DNA of 51,374 bases from Caulochytrium protostelioides (Eukaryota > Chytridiomycota > Caulochytriomycetes > Caulochytriales > Caulochytriaceae): contig ML014244.1 of NCBI GenBank assembly GCA_003615045.1, forward strand, positions 1 through 51,374, written 5' to 3'. Of this stretch, positions 35,801 to 42,877 are shown one piece after another. The translations under genes were made by a program, and so were the position numbers. The stretch's first letter is position 1. Every line of letters begins with the position of its first letter. The notes under the pieces are model-generated. The model searched no databases and had not been told where the DNA came from. It was given only the letters and a program-made list of their open reading frames with translations.

Positions 35801-36445
35801 GGCCGCGGATGCGGACGGACCGCCCATGTGGGTGAGCAGCAGCGACTCGAGGCTTGAGGTGAGGCTTTCGCCAATCTCAGAGGGCGCCGTGCTGGTTGTT
35901 GCGGTGGCGACTGCCGTCGATAGCGGCATCGAGCGGCGCACCAGCTCCGTCGCCGCCGCAGCGACAGTCGCAGCGCCGGCCGTGGTCGCGGGATCCGCGG
36001 CGGCCAACAAGGGTGGTGGCGGCGGTGGTGGCGGCTGGGCGGGTGGAGGCGGTGACAGCATACTGGGCCGGCGCGGGGTATCCGGCAGGTTCTCGTTGCG
36101 GAGCTGGAAGCCGACCTGGCGGCCCAGATTGGAGCGCAGCTTCACGGTGAGCGGGAACGGGCTAATGTTGGCGATTTCGAACTTGCGCAGCGAGGAGAGA
36201 CCGTTGAGGTAGACGCCGTCAAAGACGAACCGCGAGGGGCGGATCTCCAGCATCGGCGCCGGCGGTCCGCTCGGCGCGGAGGAGGCCAGACCTGGCGTGG
36301 GTGCCATGCTAGGCGTGGGTGCCAGACTCGGCGGGATCGGCGTGACGGGCATGGGGCCCGCCATGGGCGCCGCAGACACCGCGGACGTCGCGGTCAGTAG
36401 CCCGTCGTGCCGGGCGTCGGCGGCTGGGCCGAGGCGGCCAGCCAT
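20900..36445 (-). CDS. Giant ASH/HYDIN-type multidomain protein, 5181 aa
   Basis: One uninterrupted frame of 5181 codons. At least twelve strand-turn signatures of ASH (ASPM-SPD2-Hydin)/MSP-type Ig-like domains recur along it. By approximate residue they are VFDGVYLNG 72, VFDDCVAG 616, IDFGDCVAG 741, IHFGDTDVG 999, LDFGQMVYN 1113, INFGTLCKH 1783, VYFGPCYLP 1891, VDLGRGDIAE 2598, MDLGLIYVEQ 2725, VHLGRCQLK 2980, VHLGRVGHC 3338 and LQFGTACAS 3717. Most are followed by strands such as LVIRNHSESPLLYSI or FEIANISPFPLTV. Weaker Ig-like segments follow to about 4670, then a mostly helical C-terminus. Linkers are long and rich in Ser, Thr, Gly and Ala; one short charged coiled coil lies near 2118-2165. 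ASH proteins work in cilia, centrosomes and spindle poles, and HYDIN is similar in size. No kinase, CH or transmembrane domain is seen. It may instead be a fungus-specific giant scaffold. Confidence 0.8.
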   Translation of the reverse strand: MAGRLGPAADARHDGLLTATSAVSAAPMAGPMPVTPIPPSLAPTPSMAPTPGLASSAPSGPPAPMLEIRPSRFVFDGVYLNGLSSLRKFEIANISPFPLTVKLRSNLGRQVGFQLRNENLPDTPRRPSMLSPPPPAQPPPPPPPPLLAAADPATTAGAATVAAAATELVRRSMPLSTAVATATTSTAPSEIGESLTSSLESLLLTHMGGPSASAAAAAAATVASAIESKAGTMATVTMPAVAAAAAAAAAALAVASAAQPKLDSAPQQPSGRFLLDPISPEEWAVILPPTNTVAAASRARVHLERRAQREAAAQEIRRGSGNGGSGPSSYDEAAAAHASEEAAALAYGTQFNQLFNHVDLLDTVDLAPGECRTLVLSFLPDPTWRRNANAGNVTTTTTTNTSHPTLSTPSSRAQHHLENATSSSSSATPGVAITAPMGCAETAMDSEHDRSAGHDPRGRPPPALTAPPSTAVVAGTSVSTTQREAMMDPERKLDERIAEGDGQDPSDLHADFTDINGLLFFFAYCRRPPITTSPSAASLPTITAADSANEARSLVVSSPPNGPSASRGGTLAGDNTAVMTTAITNAASAAPDFTITAKFRSAVCRSILYSDIVDTGLVFDDCVAGQTYYKDFTLWNRSEIELFWSLELEAVAAPSQAPRRNDLLTILDYDTGEAMVCRSLAAFSPRRIRVMFRPGTATGEYKWELSMENIHDASNTLTAEITATVRTARRQESLIIASGDLIDFGDCVAGIEKTEILLLKNVSHTQLDVRFSSDYPGITFRMVDDELRPGAESGRHHESHDDHLHGRHSAHNVEDDDGSSGGHRHGRGEGSPGTTGGMHPHPSSLMQTGADAANTNSALVGGAYGPTGTAAATADGIGAATAAATTSGQATDDESLTASLSGRDPTNDGYPSEWMRPATSGTATQIEELTLRSHSRRVVQVCYCPLLAEQSGDPKLGRLTKQHARLVLNYNTQSGEPEKKVIQCKSRVCTSVIRVEPASIHFGDTDVGRLKSARVALINCADVAARVQLRVTSKILSCARHELTIPPRQRLETAIEIFPRKINPDYRKQITVVNLLNPRNELLIEVQANNIDKHRMTFHSLFYRIHTPATANFLDFGQMVYNAPALRTLTISNISKKALVLGFSAMANHAEEPGPDIMIYTPTVAGAAAWDRRRTLGGLDPAVSVATAAASDAAGVPYLAADPSDADRNVQQRRQQEQRKEQLLESIASKDRRHVKRKAGHHSHGQLSPTAADDEALSDGALVNESGHHLDGGAHGAFGATASSVSSGRRRSNRTSQRPVSARVGGSGSGTGGNGGGGIGGGGSGGGGGGMGLAGGVLASLGHASSRDGSDYLDLASHPSTVSGRKSPAKTREGVMAGLFSGLRRTDLRQALFQASITARTQTGSMTELMDDKVGALAPLPSGSVAGAPTSSGSGGGGDSGAGVASSTLNPNMTLTPSLSMTLGTGTYLPSVESGVVANDIHEKSRPGPSAPGSERGIIDSHQRRHLHAHYLAGPYAALSAHADLDSDTTDPTLRRNVSRYRQDTNARSQQTLKELLASSTAQMDLDALLRLYNALDASTLPLLAGMSEHDQVKAWSVLRRELTQLVETRLTPIDQIEVPPHKDIQIVVVYTPRMNAPGGPGGGGGTSGTGTGSTSGAASTAPMAAASDVAYGFGKSRKFDARLLVRLLAFDITALPHFDHVMHHDDAIGHPNDDSSTTTTAGGTGGSVPFSNSPASREVESFIEDLLQTYGPDWATNLAAIPLREIMMRGMVCRSNMDLGQKNINFGTLCKHEQRINTLVIRNHSESPLLYSIRKSGSIASGDMWIAEGGRKGVIREYGTKELEFVFQPSMTGPFHEKLVFENVQDPTNVQVLTVKALVKRTANFFVDSLDVYFGPCYLPRSPLEAQLHRDLATGYTVYHTLEVSNTSTKQRHQYEIRVPLSSRHFDGGHFLVAFYTHEEDQPRPLIQPGCGNFHPPAAAPPPGGTVPAPVLNASNDTVATTATTATSSLPSATLERGASVPSAMAAMSHTGTGSAAASGGTSSAMMRGRQRVPSTASETALGALARPSSSWTAMAGHSMNGAAASGGGNISITSTTATLGHASTTSTHPPVVATAPGVRKALFLLSDEAEEEIEHLEQKMKIAKRKGRPEKVEQLQLRIEQLRLGIPVDHHDDASGLTSPSPLGDLTTTDASSAQGNAAGLASTATTTDSHGAAGGGGGDSGGNANRLGTSTAVGSGVSSDTASKVATTGSSKAANGAGGTASEAMVSKAAAMSLVMPPILVRKTEDSIIVQLEPRAICHITIVLTAVLTDNAANDTTKAVERASTVEPASTTTTMTPYPSEIMDVSGAIEVQEFRNRDNSRSITFHVSLCRTPDAYLSRLAQTCGGADNILSPTIRRHVENRLRGQPTEFSLSTTLSPRTSQASSDLAGVRESASFLSFTDRNRSFASNASSRINELASFSGGHPSVPLIDGGASITSSITSDAVSPSSAAAAALQRPPVMGEYGAHTTPDPFSGSTSLITSPSMRLPLPSSVNECVDPRSSTSAVSAAGVARSDVTSPLTTGYSTATMATPISTVDTPLASRPIVIRAKLELSHVDLGRGDIAERRACYFTLTNPSSTHVLPVECWTTCGASAVDFADRMVLLQPSETRRIHLHIQPPKPGYHRFSIRYRSLELDPVTGSPIASPRPESHDAMTGYASAEFTILGVRATYLAFPLLHASATEMDLGLIYVEQEEMNRTSKIVEWPIQNVTTDPILVSGSSNLSQQCIVYADEELRHPLTLEPLRPGQIKMVWIALQPYLSSSASASNPSGAQPVKLTSSSTAKDMDATSTSTTMTTSSGGHPTSGPGGAASTTGVMDGTASSSHRIESAVETLPVYGVSMGMGGKSLHYASSAGGTSRSLIGGLRFQIYDATGMVPPPPSSTTPAAAKPADEMASAASESMASTTTPMPAPTLLITQILRFKAIIGHTCLGISDPVVHLGRCQLKQPTVAQFTLSNWTVSMPLHYAITSDSPLITFLPEIDSRQPKGPQQEQGSGGNGDGLTTPSTTTALTPVPTTCRGILPPAVDSEAATAASKRPGLAVIRFTFTPDVPGLHAHTIEISNLHHHTSPERMTVLAFVDPDAVVLAAAPSMGSGTEAVKASSMTPTTSEHGYPLLHWRDAYLVKVPLTMPSDSAHAAAATAAAEMKSGWALQHVLDRPAPDADDQTVALENRSDEALTLYGFSDRHISIPPSSEGGDALAKTDNAVNRIRQMAPWAIHFPTFGGAVVLPPRGRRIVRVRLAAPHVADAALLESGQTLRLTGHLVWAPAVGPVAAMVALVQEFGLSKLELSTRSVHLGRVGHCQNWVPQPFTVDVRNVAEIPLYYALETPPGVTIHRVGGVAIDSSDETRLRDFLRQHPVAGYGAHTVEGTYTPSMADPVTQMPLEGGPGSTHIRVINMGNPAASIALAIKYHLTVFQLQFERLDANNALVLPPLHYLAQPPTPSDNWFTILNATADETRFRMGATLPPDVGKYVQLEILSRFSNSPLSSGPIILQPFAAIEVRIRAFARNNVRLTKDNTHAHALLNPDGIRLGTLWMSCLRDVADTLSSPPVPINAAAAQTANTRVVSSLSEQLTETRAAATATAAAHDTITAMMAAGAATTDTSEAPRVHRPGASESDLEAEALDEEQSTTLSPTAVAAPTILPPAVVFPMDAQIPVRGRIVHGQSFKLSTSSLQFGTACASEALASLADAAWLFSNAQTFRVTNLLPTFELTLQLRWVYPVEIGHEASPIFAVRRTIAAPPLTAMTPSAVGDSATGVSITYERVDETLTVPAGSSVDLEITLIKPLPGLSEDIQLIFTDACGLMEQAWTLYLSIDEEYVAPVTSMPTTPITAAVAAVAAAATVNAVNAVAAAATGGFPEDEVGAMSAFDLASSVASCEPPEMDTTAIPLTLLAHSTRTSPMAMPSELSHVISEGDLATEFSLTAPIRLPGRDSPPSDAVSPDNALLSNVGICLGNAGSGNGTSGLGGSCIGPSSDPVPIVPTPSSRFTSRASSARSSLTESRLVRPIGMPLATVNAAATAAVAASALTAAASMTHAGVGATMSWPHPHSSSDTMPAVSWIGHAAQAAAQAAAATVGRPPSVLVLKGCKKNYWTRPVRYSPAAADDLGLGLGPALRHGAHGASSTPMAHSADGPSSLINPASLFYELTLGQQDLQSPPAVRKITLEQPPSHANDPIHYRIRILSALDKAWLHVALPDDDAAVTFSAAARHGDGVLALNQKGGIAAPPGEKVHLYVTCTLAQTGVYLTYLMIENVQNAADTKIIRITMEVVAKQQIRPRHPTDRAGHRSSVAQSVAPYGYTSAGIPVSAAVTAPGGVSSGDSVSGSIGGDRSSGGGNSESVSAVARLSSAAAAATASAASVSASDKSGNPLALGYHVGATVTRLTLPDGTPVRVCALEALSSPRHAGSDRLDGLSSSSNGSSSVGGGTSVGSGTTGTGALGASGAGVGGGSSSSSSSAVTSSARRGAPTAFTVIASGSAGRAVAPGAASMVMHDVFFDHEHSAASLLIHNNEMVPLDFSIKADLGKHPMSEVLVSLTRDSTTLFRSLVVEPQSDARIYVSYYPCADEDGLRPTTLQQANAVVMRRFTLSVNCRIIKDYEHVVQAIAYCRHPQMRVARPTVAFHGRPVAATAAAAAASVPPPPFADLAGDAFWGAVSAEMPPARPMAHFHTQPSRLFGDEYTRLSGWDIHWSEANAGFDVEGTPVEHVVLENVLDEPLAYMVMNDTRFFLCETPVSPAAPSVASLETAPPGVGLDGSVVDVFAGTPTAAALDPTMGIDDFWGRPDAAASGPAATTPSSGLSAFNSISMGTVPGRARVALRIQPNVAEIRSAIDVLRREKYVVEHLVIYNRHRLSEKYVVTLRLSFGHHANFQTASISKAALASLEHQTVQFLRAFRAFAARPLPPSQASQDPAAEPDASRASRVNASLASDELGHPTSPRPSTRGRGLASETSRLTIGRRALVDPVYADLFVQYTYLVDQLIFLGTREQASDVCHPLASLLFHAVLALPHFRHAVALGTATASLLPSPLAGRSQMDGWMDAATTSPAGSAFTSASPAADTAMPLPGTSVMATASSAMAATATATSLVTMPITAAAWVDKLRTFLAFFPGHHTAIVQLRELARSLNHLASDPAGGDLAL

Positions 36446-38803
36446 GGCGCGCAGGGCGCTGGATCACACCAACCCAGACGCAAGGTCGGCAGTAATGAAC
36501 GCGTTGTTTTTTGCCGGATGCTGTGGTCGGAATGGAGGAGACGTAGTCCGGTCAGATCGGGGCGGATGTGCGGCTTGATAGCTGAAATTTAAGCTTTTTT
36601 TTTCAGGAGATTTCGGGATCACGTCACCGATTGACCATCGAGGGGCGCGATATGGGACGTAGGAAGAAGCGAGGATTGGGAAGCTCGAGAGGGCGGCGGC
36701 GAGGATGCGGGTGACGGCCGACGGGGGTGTGTACGTGGTCTACGACTTCGCACCTTCGTCGATCGATCAAGTCGAATCAGGATTCGGTCGAAGCTGCAAT
36801 CAAGGGTGCCGGATCATGTGCGATCCATCAGCGCGGCGCGAGGCACGTGGCACGTGGCGGCGTCGACGACGGCGTCCACGCTGCGTCCACGAGCGGATGT
36901 CTCAGGCCCATGAGCGAGAACGCAGCTGCCCCGTCCACGCTTAACCTGCCTCCGACCGCCTGCACGCGCGTCCAGCCCGACCCATCGCTGATCCTGCGTC
37001 TCTGCTTTCATCGACCCACCGGCCGCCGTCGGCATGGGCGTCGGCGTCGGCGTCCGCATCGGCGGTGGCATCGCCATCGCCGGTACTCGCCTGGTGGCCG
37101 ACGGGCAGCGCGAGCTCCGCGCAGACACGGCCGCAGCCGCCGGCAGCGGAGGCCGAGTGAGGCCGACGCGTGGCGCCGCCGTTATCAACATCCGTCAGCC
37201 TCGGCCGCCAAGAGACCGCCTGCAACACCCCCGGCGCCGCACCGCCGGGGCGAGCCGCGCGCTCGCTCGAGGCTTGCCATATGTCGCGCTGCGCCATGCT
37301 CACGGCACGCCCAGGGCCGACCCGCCACGCCGGTCTCACTCGCCAGCGTCGCCCAGCTGGCTCGCGGGATGCTTCACATCGAACGCATGCAGCGGATCGC
37401 ATGGCTTCCTGCGGTCTAGATGGATCAACGTCGATCACCCGCATACCGTCTCGGTACCATATCGCCTGCGCTCTTGTTGTCTGCGCGTGCCCATCAGGAT
37501 CACCGTTCACCGGGCTTGCGCATCGTCCCGGCGAGGCGCCACCAAGGCGATACCGCGGGTGGCGCAGCAGAAGCCCCCTTCCGAACGGCGCCCTGAGCGC
37601 TGTCGGCTGCGCCAGCCGCCGGGTGTCGAAAGGATCGAAGGAGGCCGCCGCCGCCGTCGTCGGACTTTGCGGGCGCTTCGCCCGGACCGCCCGCGGCCAC
37701 GGCTTTCGTCACCCGAGTCTGGTGGCGCGCCCAGGCAAGTGTCCACGGTCCTGCGGTCCTGCCGCGACGCACGGACCCCAGCGGTGAAACACCTATCCTG
37801 TCGTACGAGCCGCGATGCTGAAACAGCGAGACCCGGGACCCCGCACGGCCCGCGGTGGGTGTCTGCCGCGGTCTGAATGCCCCAGGTCCGCCGCGGCCCA
37901 CAAATTTTCATCAAGAAAAAAGCGTGCGCAGTTGCTCTTCGCCGTCTGGCTTCGTCCCCGCCCGCCTTCGAATGATGCCCTGCTCCGCATCGCCTGCGCT
38001 CAAGAGCCATGCCGCGCGGACCCGAGAGGAACGGAGCGGAGCAGCAAGCGTGGGCGCGGATCGCCATGCCACGCGCGTTCGGCCCAGGCTGGTCCTCGGG
38101 ACACTGGGTGGTGTAACACGGACGAGGCATCGATCCTCCCTTGGCCGACGGGCGATGCAGCGGAGGGCAACGTCAACCGTGCGTGTCCAACAACGGCGAT
38201 GCCGTCGATGCCGTCTTGAACGCGACACGATGAAACTCCGCAACGACTCGCGTATCGACCACAGTGCCGCCACGACGACCGTCCACGCTCACCTTAACTA
38301 GCAGAAGAGAGCCGGTCGGTCACCCGCTCTCTGTCTAGTACGCCCACGCCCACGCCCACGTTCACACCTACGCCTACGCCTACGCCTACGCTCCACCCGA
38401 GGTCACACCACCGGTCACACCACCGGTCACACCATCGAACTCCTTCCCCGCCCCTGCGCAGTGTGTCAGAGATAAGGGGATTTGTGACGCTTTTTTTTCC
38501 GATGAGAAAGCGATCGGCCGCCTTCAGCTGCGTTCCCGTCCCTGGCTTTCACAGGCGCTGGTCCTTGTATCACAGATCATTCCTCGTCCCATCGCTGACA
38601 CACGTACCGCCGATCGTCGCTCGCCGTCGCTGACGCCGGCCGCTGTCGATCTTCCCGAAGGGCGCATCGGCCGTCTTGGTGGCATCTCTCGCTCGTGGCC
38701 CGGCCGCCCGCTAGTTCTCCCGGCCGCCCGGCCGCCCACGTGGGCTCTCTCCGGCCACTACCCCCGCCCCCGCTACGCGGACGACACCCTTCGTTCGCGC
38801 AGC
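36446..38803. promoter_or_regulatory. 2.4-kb divergent upstream region, giant ASH gene and ATG22
   Basis: This lies between two divergent start codons, so it contains both promoters. Several frames of 180-280 codons exist on both strands (for example 36727-37419 and 37034-37876 plus; 37507-38130 minus). All are Arg/Pro/Ala-rich, overlap one another and show no motif, so I do not call them genes. Simple repeats lie near 38341-38434. A small spliced gene could be hidden here. Confidence 0.4.
38341..38434. repeat. CCCACG/CCTACG hexamers and GGTCACACCACC 12-mers
   Basis: Two adjacent tandem arrays. The first has hexamers of CCCACG grading into CCTACG (38341-38391). The second has about three units of GGTCACACCACC (38401-38434). 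They lie about 370 bases upstream of the Atg22 start. Confidence 0.85.
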
Positions 38804-40720
38804 ATGCCACAGTCGCGGTCGCCGTCGGCGCCGCACGAGCCGGACACATCGCCCACCCGCCTCGCCGAGCGCTGGGGATGGTGGCTGTACGGCTTCGGCG
38901 CCGAGGGCTATTCGGCCGTCGGACAAGCGCTATTTATCCCCGTGGTGATTGAGCGGCTGGCGGCCCAGGCCGGCGTGCAGCAGGCGGACCACACGCTGGC
39001 GTGCTCGCGCGGCGCCGATGCCGACAGTGCGGCGCACAGCGCCTGTGTCGTGCCAATTGCCGGTCTCTACATCGAAACCAGCTCGCTCGTGTTGTATACA
39101 ACCACGATCGCGACGCTGGTGCAGCTCGTGCTGTTCCTGGGCCTCGGCGGCGCTGCCGACTTTGGCGCACACCGCAAGATGCTCTTGATGATGTTCGCTA
39201 CCGCGTGCGCCATCGTTACAATCGGGTTCCTTGGGCTGACTCAGCCGCAGTACTACTGGGTCGGATGCCTGCTGCTTATCGTCTCGAGCGCGTGCTACGG
39301 CGTCACGTTCGTGTTCCACTACGCCTGGATTCCGGTGCTTGTGCGCAACGACCCGCGCGTCCGCGCCCTCCAGGCCGAGCAGCGCCTCCAGCGGAGCGAC
39401 GCGGCCATCCAGCTCCTGCATCACCAGTTTGATGCGCATCTCCATCGCGTCTCCCATCATGCCTCGGTGAGCGACGGGGAGAGCAAGCACGTCAGTCTCG
39501 TTGACGTGGGCGACGCGTCGCCCACCATCGACCACAGTGGGACCGACGCGGAGGCCGAGTGGCGCCGCCGCGGCGATCTCTCGCAGCTCATGGAGTCCAT
39601 CAGCAACCAGCTGTCCACGTATGGGTTCGCGTTGCAGTACCTCGCCTCGACCGTGCAGCTCGTCGTGTTCGCCGTGCTCATGCGCTACTGGTCGCGGTCG
39701 GAGTCCGCGCGGTCGCTGTTCGCCTCGCTGCCCGAGACATATCCGGCTCAGGTCTGCCTGGCACTCTCAGCGCTGTGGTACCTCGCATGTCTTGTGCCGA
39801 CCCAGATGCTGCTGCGCCCTCGGCCGGGCCCGCCGTTGCCCGCGGGCCACAACTTGTTCCTCTTCGGCTTCAAGCGGGTCGGCCACACCCTCCGGCAGGC
39901 CCGACGCTTGCCCAACCTGTTCCGGTTTCTGCTCGGCTGGTTCGCCTACTCGGACGCGTTCTGCACAATCACGTCCGTCTCGATCCTCATCGCCGAAGCC
40001 GAGCTCGCCCTGTCGATGGCGCAGCTGCTCACGCTCGTGATTGCCGTCAATATTGTCGCGGGTTTCGGCACGCTTGTGTGGCGCTGGTTCCAGCACGCGA
40101 TGGGCTGGTCTACCAAATCGATCCTGCTGCTGCAAGTCTCGATGTACCTGCTCTTTCCCGTCTACTGTCTCTGTGGGTTTTGGTTCGACATCGGCCTCAA
40201 ATCCTTGCGCGAGGCCTATTGCCTCGCGCTCCTGCACGGATTCCTCTTGGGCGCCACGCAGAGCACCTGCCGCGTCCTCTTTGGCCAGCTTATTCCTGCG
40301 GGCATGGAGTCCCGCTTCTTCGCCCTGTACGAGGTCACCGACAAGGGCAGCTCATGGATCGGCCCGCTGGCCGTTGCCGCGCTCACTGACTGGACCCACG
40401 ACAAGCGCTATGCTTTCATCTTCCTGTTGGCCATGTTTATCATCCCGCTCTGCATCTTTGCCACCGTCGACCCGGACGCCGCGATCGACGAGGCCCGCCA
40501 GTTCCTACGCGAGAGCGGTGGCGGCGTCGACGACGACGAAACGCACGCGTACAACGACGAGGAGGAAGAGGTTCTGATGCCGAACGTCGCGGTCCGGCCG
40601 CGGTATCATGATGAGGACGAGGATGCGACGGGCGACCGTCTCCGCGCCGCGCGACGCAACGCCAGCGGCAAAACCGTGGGCTGGCTCGACCGCACGTCTT
40701 CGCTCGACGACGACCGCTAG
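38804..40720 (+). CDS. ATG22: Atg22-like vacuolar permease (MFS)
   Basis: A 638-residue polytopic membrane protein in a single exon. The N-terminal ERWGWWLYGFGAEGYSAVGQ corresponds to the conserved Atg22/UMF1 start of the first membrane segment. Further hydrophobic segments include TIATLVQLVLFLGLGGAADF, LLMMFATACAIVTIGFLGL, VGCLLLIVSSACYGVTFVF, LQYLASTVQLVVFAVLM and a group of six in the second half. That is about eleven or twelve in all. Between the halves lies a hydrophilic loop (about 185-270), usual for the family. 'GATQSTCRVLFGQLIPAGMESRFFALYEVTDKGSSW' spans the best-conserved C-terminal block. Yeast Atg22 exports amino acids from the vacuole after autophagic breakdown. The acidic C-terminal tail is cytosolic and poorly conserved. 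The start at 38804 leaves about 22 residues before the conserved region. Confidence 0.88.
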   Translation: MPQSRSPSAPHEPDTSPTRLAERWGWWLYGFGAEGYSAVGQALFIPVVIERLAAQAGVQQADHTLACSRGADADSAAHSACVVPIAGLYIETSSLVLYTTTIATLVQLVLFLGLGGAADFGAHRKMLLMMFATACAIVTIGFLGLTQPQYYWVGCLLLIVSSACYGVTFVFHYAWIPVLVRNDPRVRALQAEQRLQRSDAAIQLLHHQFDAHLHRVSHHASVSDGESKHVSLVDVGDASPTIDHSGTDAEAEWRRRGDLSQLMESISNQLSTYGFALQYLASTVQLVVFAVLMRYWSRSESARSLFASLPETYPAQVCLALSALWYLACLVPTQMLLRPRPGPPLPAGHNLFLFGFKRVGHTLRQARRLPNLFRFLLGWFAYSDAFCTITSVSILIAEAELALSMAQLLTLVIAVNIVAGFGTLVWRWFQHAMGWSTKSILLLQVSMYLLFPVYCLCGFWFDIGLKSLREAYCLALLHGFLLGATQSTCRVLFGQLIPAGMESRFFALYEVTDKGSSWIGPLAVAALTDWTHDKRYAFIFLLAMFIIPLCIFATVDPDAAIDEARQFLRESGGGVDDDETHAYNDEEEEVLMPNVAVRPRYHDEDEDATGDRLRAARRNASGKTVGWLDRTSSLDDDR

Positions 40721-41291
40721 CGATCGACGCGTGGCGCACTCCGCGCACCCCGTGGCCGGGAGCGGCGCGCCTCCCCGCTGTGTGGCGTGGCGTGGAGGCC
40801 CCATCGGTGACTCTCGACGGCCGACTCCCGATGGCCATCGAATGCGCCAAATGGCGTCATCAAGCGATTATCACGACCACGTGAAGATCGCCAATCGTCG
40901 CCTTATTATCAATGAGATCCAGCATCATGCATCACGAACATGGAGACGTCACGCAGACGTGGCGGTCTCACGACCGATACGCGTCGAGAAATCACCAAAA
41001 GAAAGCCGACGAGACGGGCAATTGTCGCATTGCATGACATGCGTCGTGTGCTTGGGTACAGCCCCCCCATGTGTGTTCCGTCTCCGTCCGCATCCCAGGG
41101 GCCGGCCACCTCTCAGGATGAAACAAACTTGGCCTTCCTCCTATAGAATTAACCATCGATCATCATCCCATCCCCATGTCATCATCGCTGAATTATCCAG
41201 GATCACCTCGGTGGAGGCGCGTCGCAGCATTGATGATCCCGGCAAGTGAAGCTTACGGCATTCGTGCTGGAGGGGCCCCAGCGCCGTCCCC

Positions 41292-41324
41292 GCACCCCGC
41301 ACCCCGCACCCCGTACCCCGTACC
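41292..41324. repeat. (GCACCCC)n heptamer repeat
   Basis: Three GCACCCC units followed by GTACCCC and a partial unit. Intergenic. Confidence 0.85.
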
Positions 41325-42218
41325 GGAAATCATCATAAATATGCCTGCTTGGCGCCAAAAATGTCCCATGATGCTCTCGCTCGCGCGACCCGTGAAGGCG
41401 ACGCCAAAGAACTCGATGATGCGCAAGAAACACCGAGAACCGAGAAAACAAATCCAAGCACGCCTTGCCGACCCATCGACGGCCTTCCTTGTACCTGGTG
41501 AACACACGACTGTGGCACCGAAGGGTTGCTTCCGACGTCGCCGCCTGGGTGTGGGGGACACGCGACGCGCCCGAGGGTCGCGCTGAGCAGCGCTTGGGGG
41601 ACCGGAGTTTGGAGGCGGCGGGGGGAAGGGGGTCCACGAGCCGATTCCTGCGCTCGGCGTCCATCACTTTTTACCTTCAGGGGGTTCGGATGGAGCGGCG
41701 ACGGCGCTGAGCTCTCGGCGGCGGAGCGTGCGGCGCAGCAGCGCTCACGGCGCTCACGGCGACACTCCGGTGGCGGCGGCCGGTGGGCCTTCAGGTCTGA
41801 CGCGCGTCGCGCTCCGGCGGCGGCGGCGGCGGCCGTGAAAGGGCCGGGCCCAAGGGGCCCGCGGGGTCCCGCCTGGGTCCAAGCACGCGGCGATTCCGAC
41901 GGCGGCCGCAGGCGGACACCAGCGCCCACCGCCGCTCGGGCGGGCCGATCATCGCCAGCCCTGAGCGCGTCCGGCCATGGGCGCGTCCCTGCGCGCGCGG
42001 CACCGACAGCCACCGCGCGACGGCGTCAGGCGACCGCCGTGCGCGCCGGGGGTCCCGTCACGCGCCGCGCCGGAGGTCTCCGGCTCCGGCTCCAGAGCGG
42101 CAGAGGGCGGCCTGAGGTCGTCCGTGAGCGGCGTGAGCGGCGGGCTCGCCGCGCCGTGGCGATGATCCGCCGGACATCGGCACCGGCACGGGAGGCCTCG
42201 ACCATGGCATCAGCGGCA

Positions 42219-42272
42219 TCCGCATCGGCATCGGCATCGGTGGCATCGGCATCGGTGGCATCGGCATCGGCC
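42219..42272. repeat. 15-bp GGCATCGGCATCGGT minisatellite
   Basis: Three tandem copies of a 15-bp unit built from GGCATC hexamers, preceded by more GCATCG units. Intergenic. Confidence 0.8.
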
Positions 42273-42877
42273 AACCGCCCGAGGGGGCGTCGCCTCGTCG
42301 ACGTGGCCTGACATGGGCGGCACGACAACGTGAAGGCCCTCGGCTCTGGCAACATGGGCTACGGAGGGCCATGCCCTGGGACCATGTGGGACCATGAGGA
42401 TCGCCGGAGCACCGCGGCTCCATCTCGAGGCGCGATCGTCCCTGCGCCGAAGCAACCATCTTGTTCAAGCGTCTTCTCCTCCCCCCCCCGTTTCTTAAAA
42501 ACAAGCGCCTATTGATAGCTCGCCCTTCTGAACGACGACGATCGCCATCGGCATCGTATCGCGAGCGCATGAGTGCATCACCCTCATACCGACGCACGAT
42601 TCTTGTGCCACTGCGACTCCCCGCTATCGCTCGTTCGGCGCAGTGACTCGTTCCATGACGCTCTCGGCCATTAATTGACAATTGGTTCTCGGCAGATCGC
42701 CGATTTCGGATTTCCCCCCCGAGACGAGGCCACCGCAGGATCGCCGGCTCGTCGACACCGGGGCCGACATCTGTCTCCCTCTCCACGCTTCTCCGTGTGC
42801 ACCCGCACCGCCGCTTGCCTAACCTCTTTTGCTGTCTTCCGCGCCTCCGGGCTGCGCGTTTCTGCCCGTCTTTCACC

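Larger units (their letters stand above)
40721..42877. other. 2.2-kb intergenic region, ATG22 to membrane-protein gene
   Basis: No gene is recognised. Both neighbours are on the plus strand. Overlapping frames on both strands (for example 41526-42311 plus, 41333-42013 minus, and 42058-43479 minus reaching into the next gene) have no conserved motif. The stretch changes from AT-moderate (40850-41200) to very GC-rich (41700-42300) and carries two short tandem repeats. Confidence 0.4.

Noticed and set aside
36727-38130. Four overlapping 190-280-codon frames on both strands
   Set aside because: They overlap each other, are Arg-rich and carry no recognisable domain. A real gene here would need transcript evidence.
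41292-41324. Telomere-like repeat
   Set aside because: The unit is GCACCCC with variation and only about four copies, not a CCCTAA-type telomere. It lies inside a gene-rich region.
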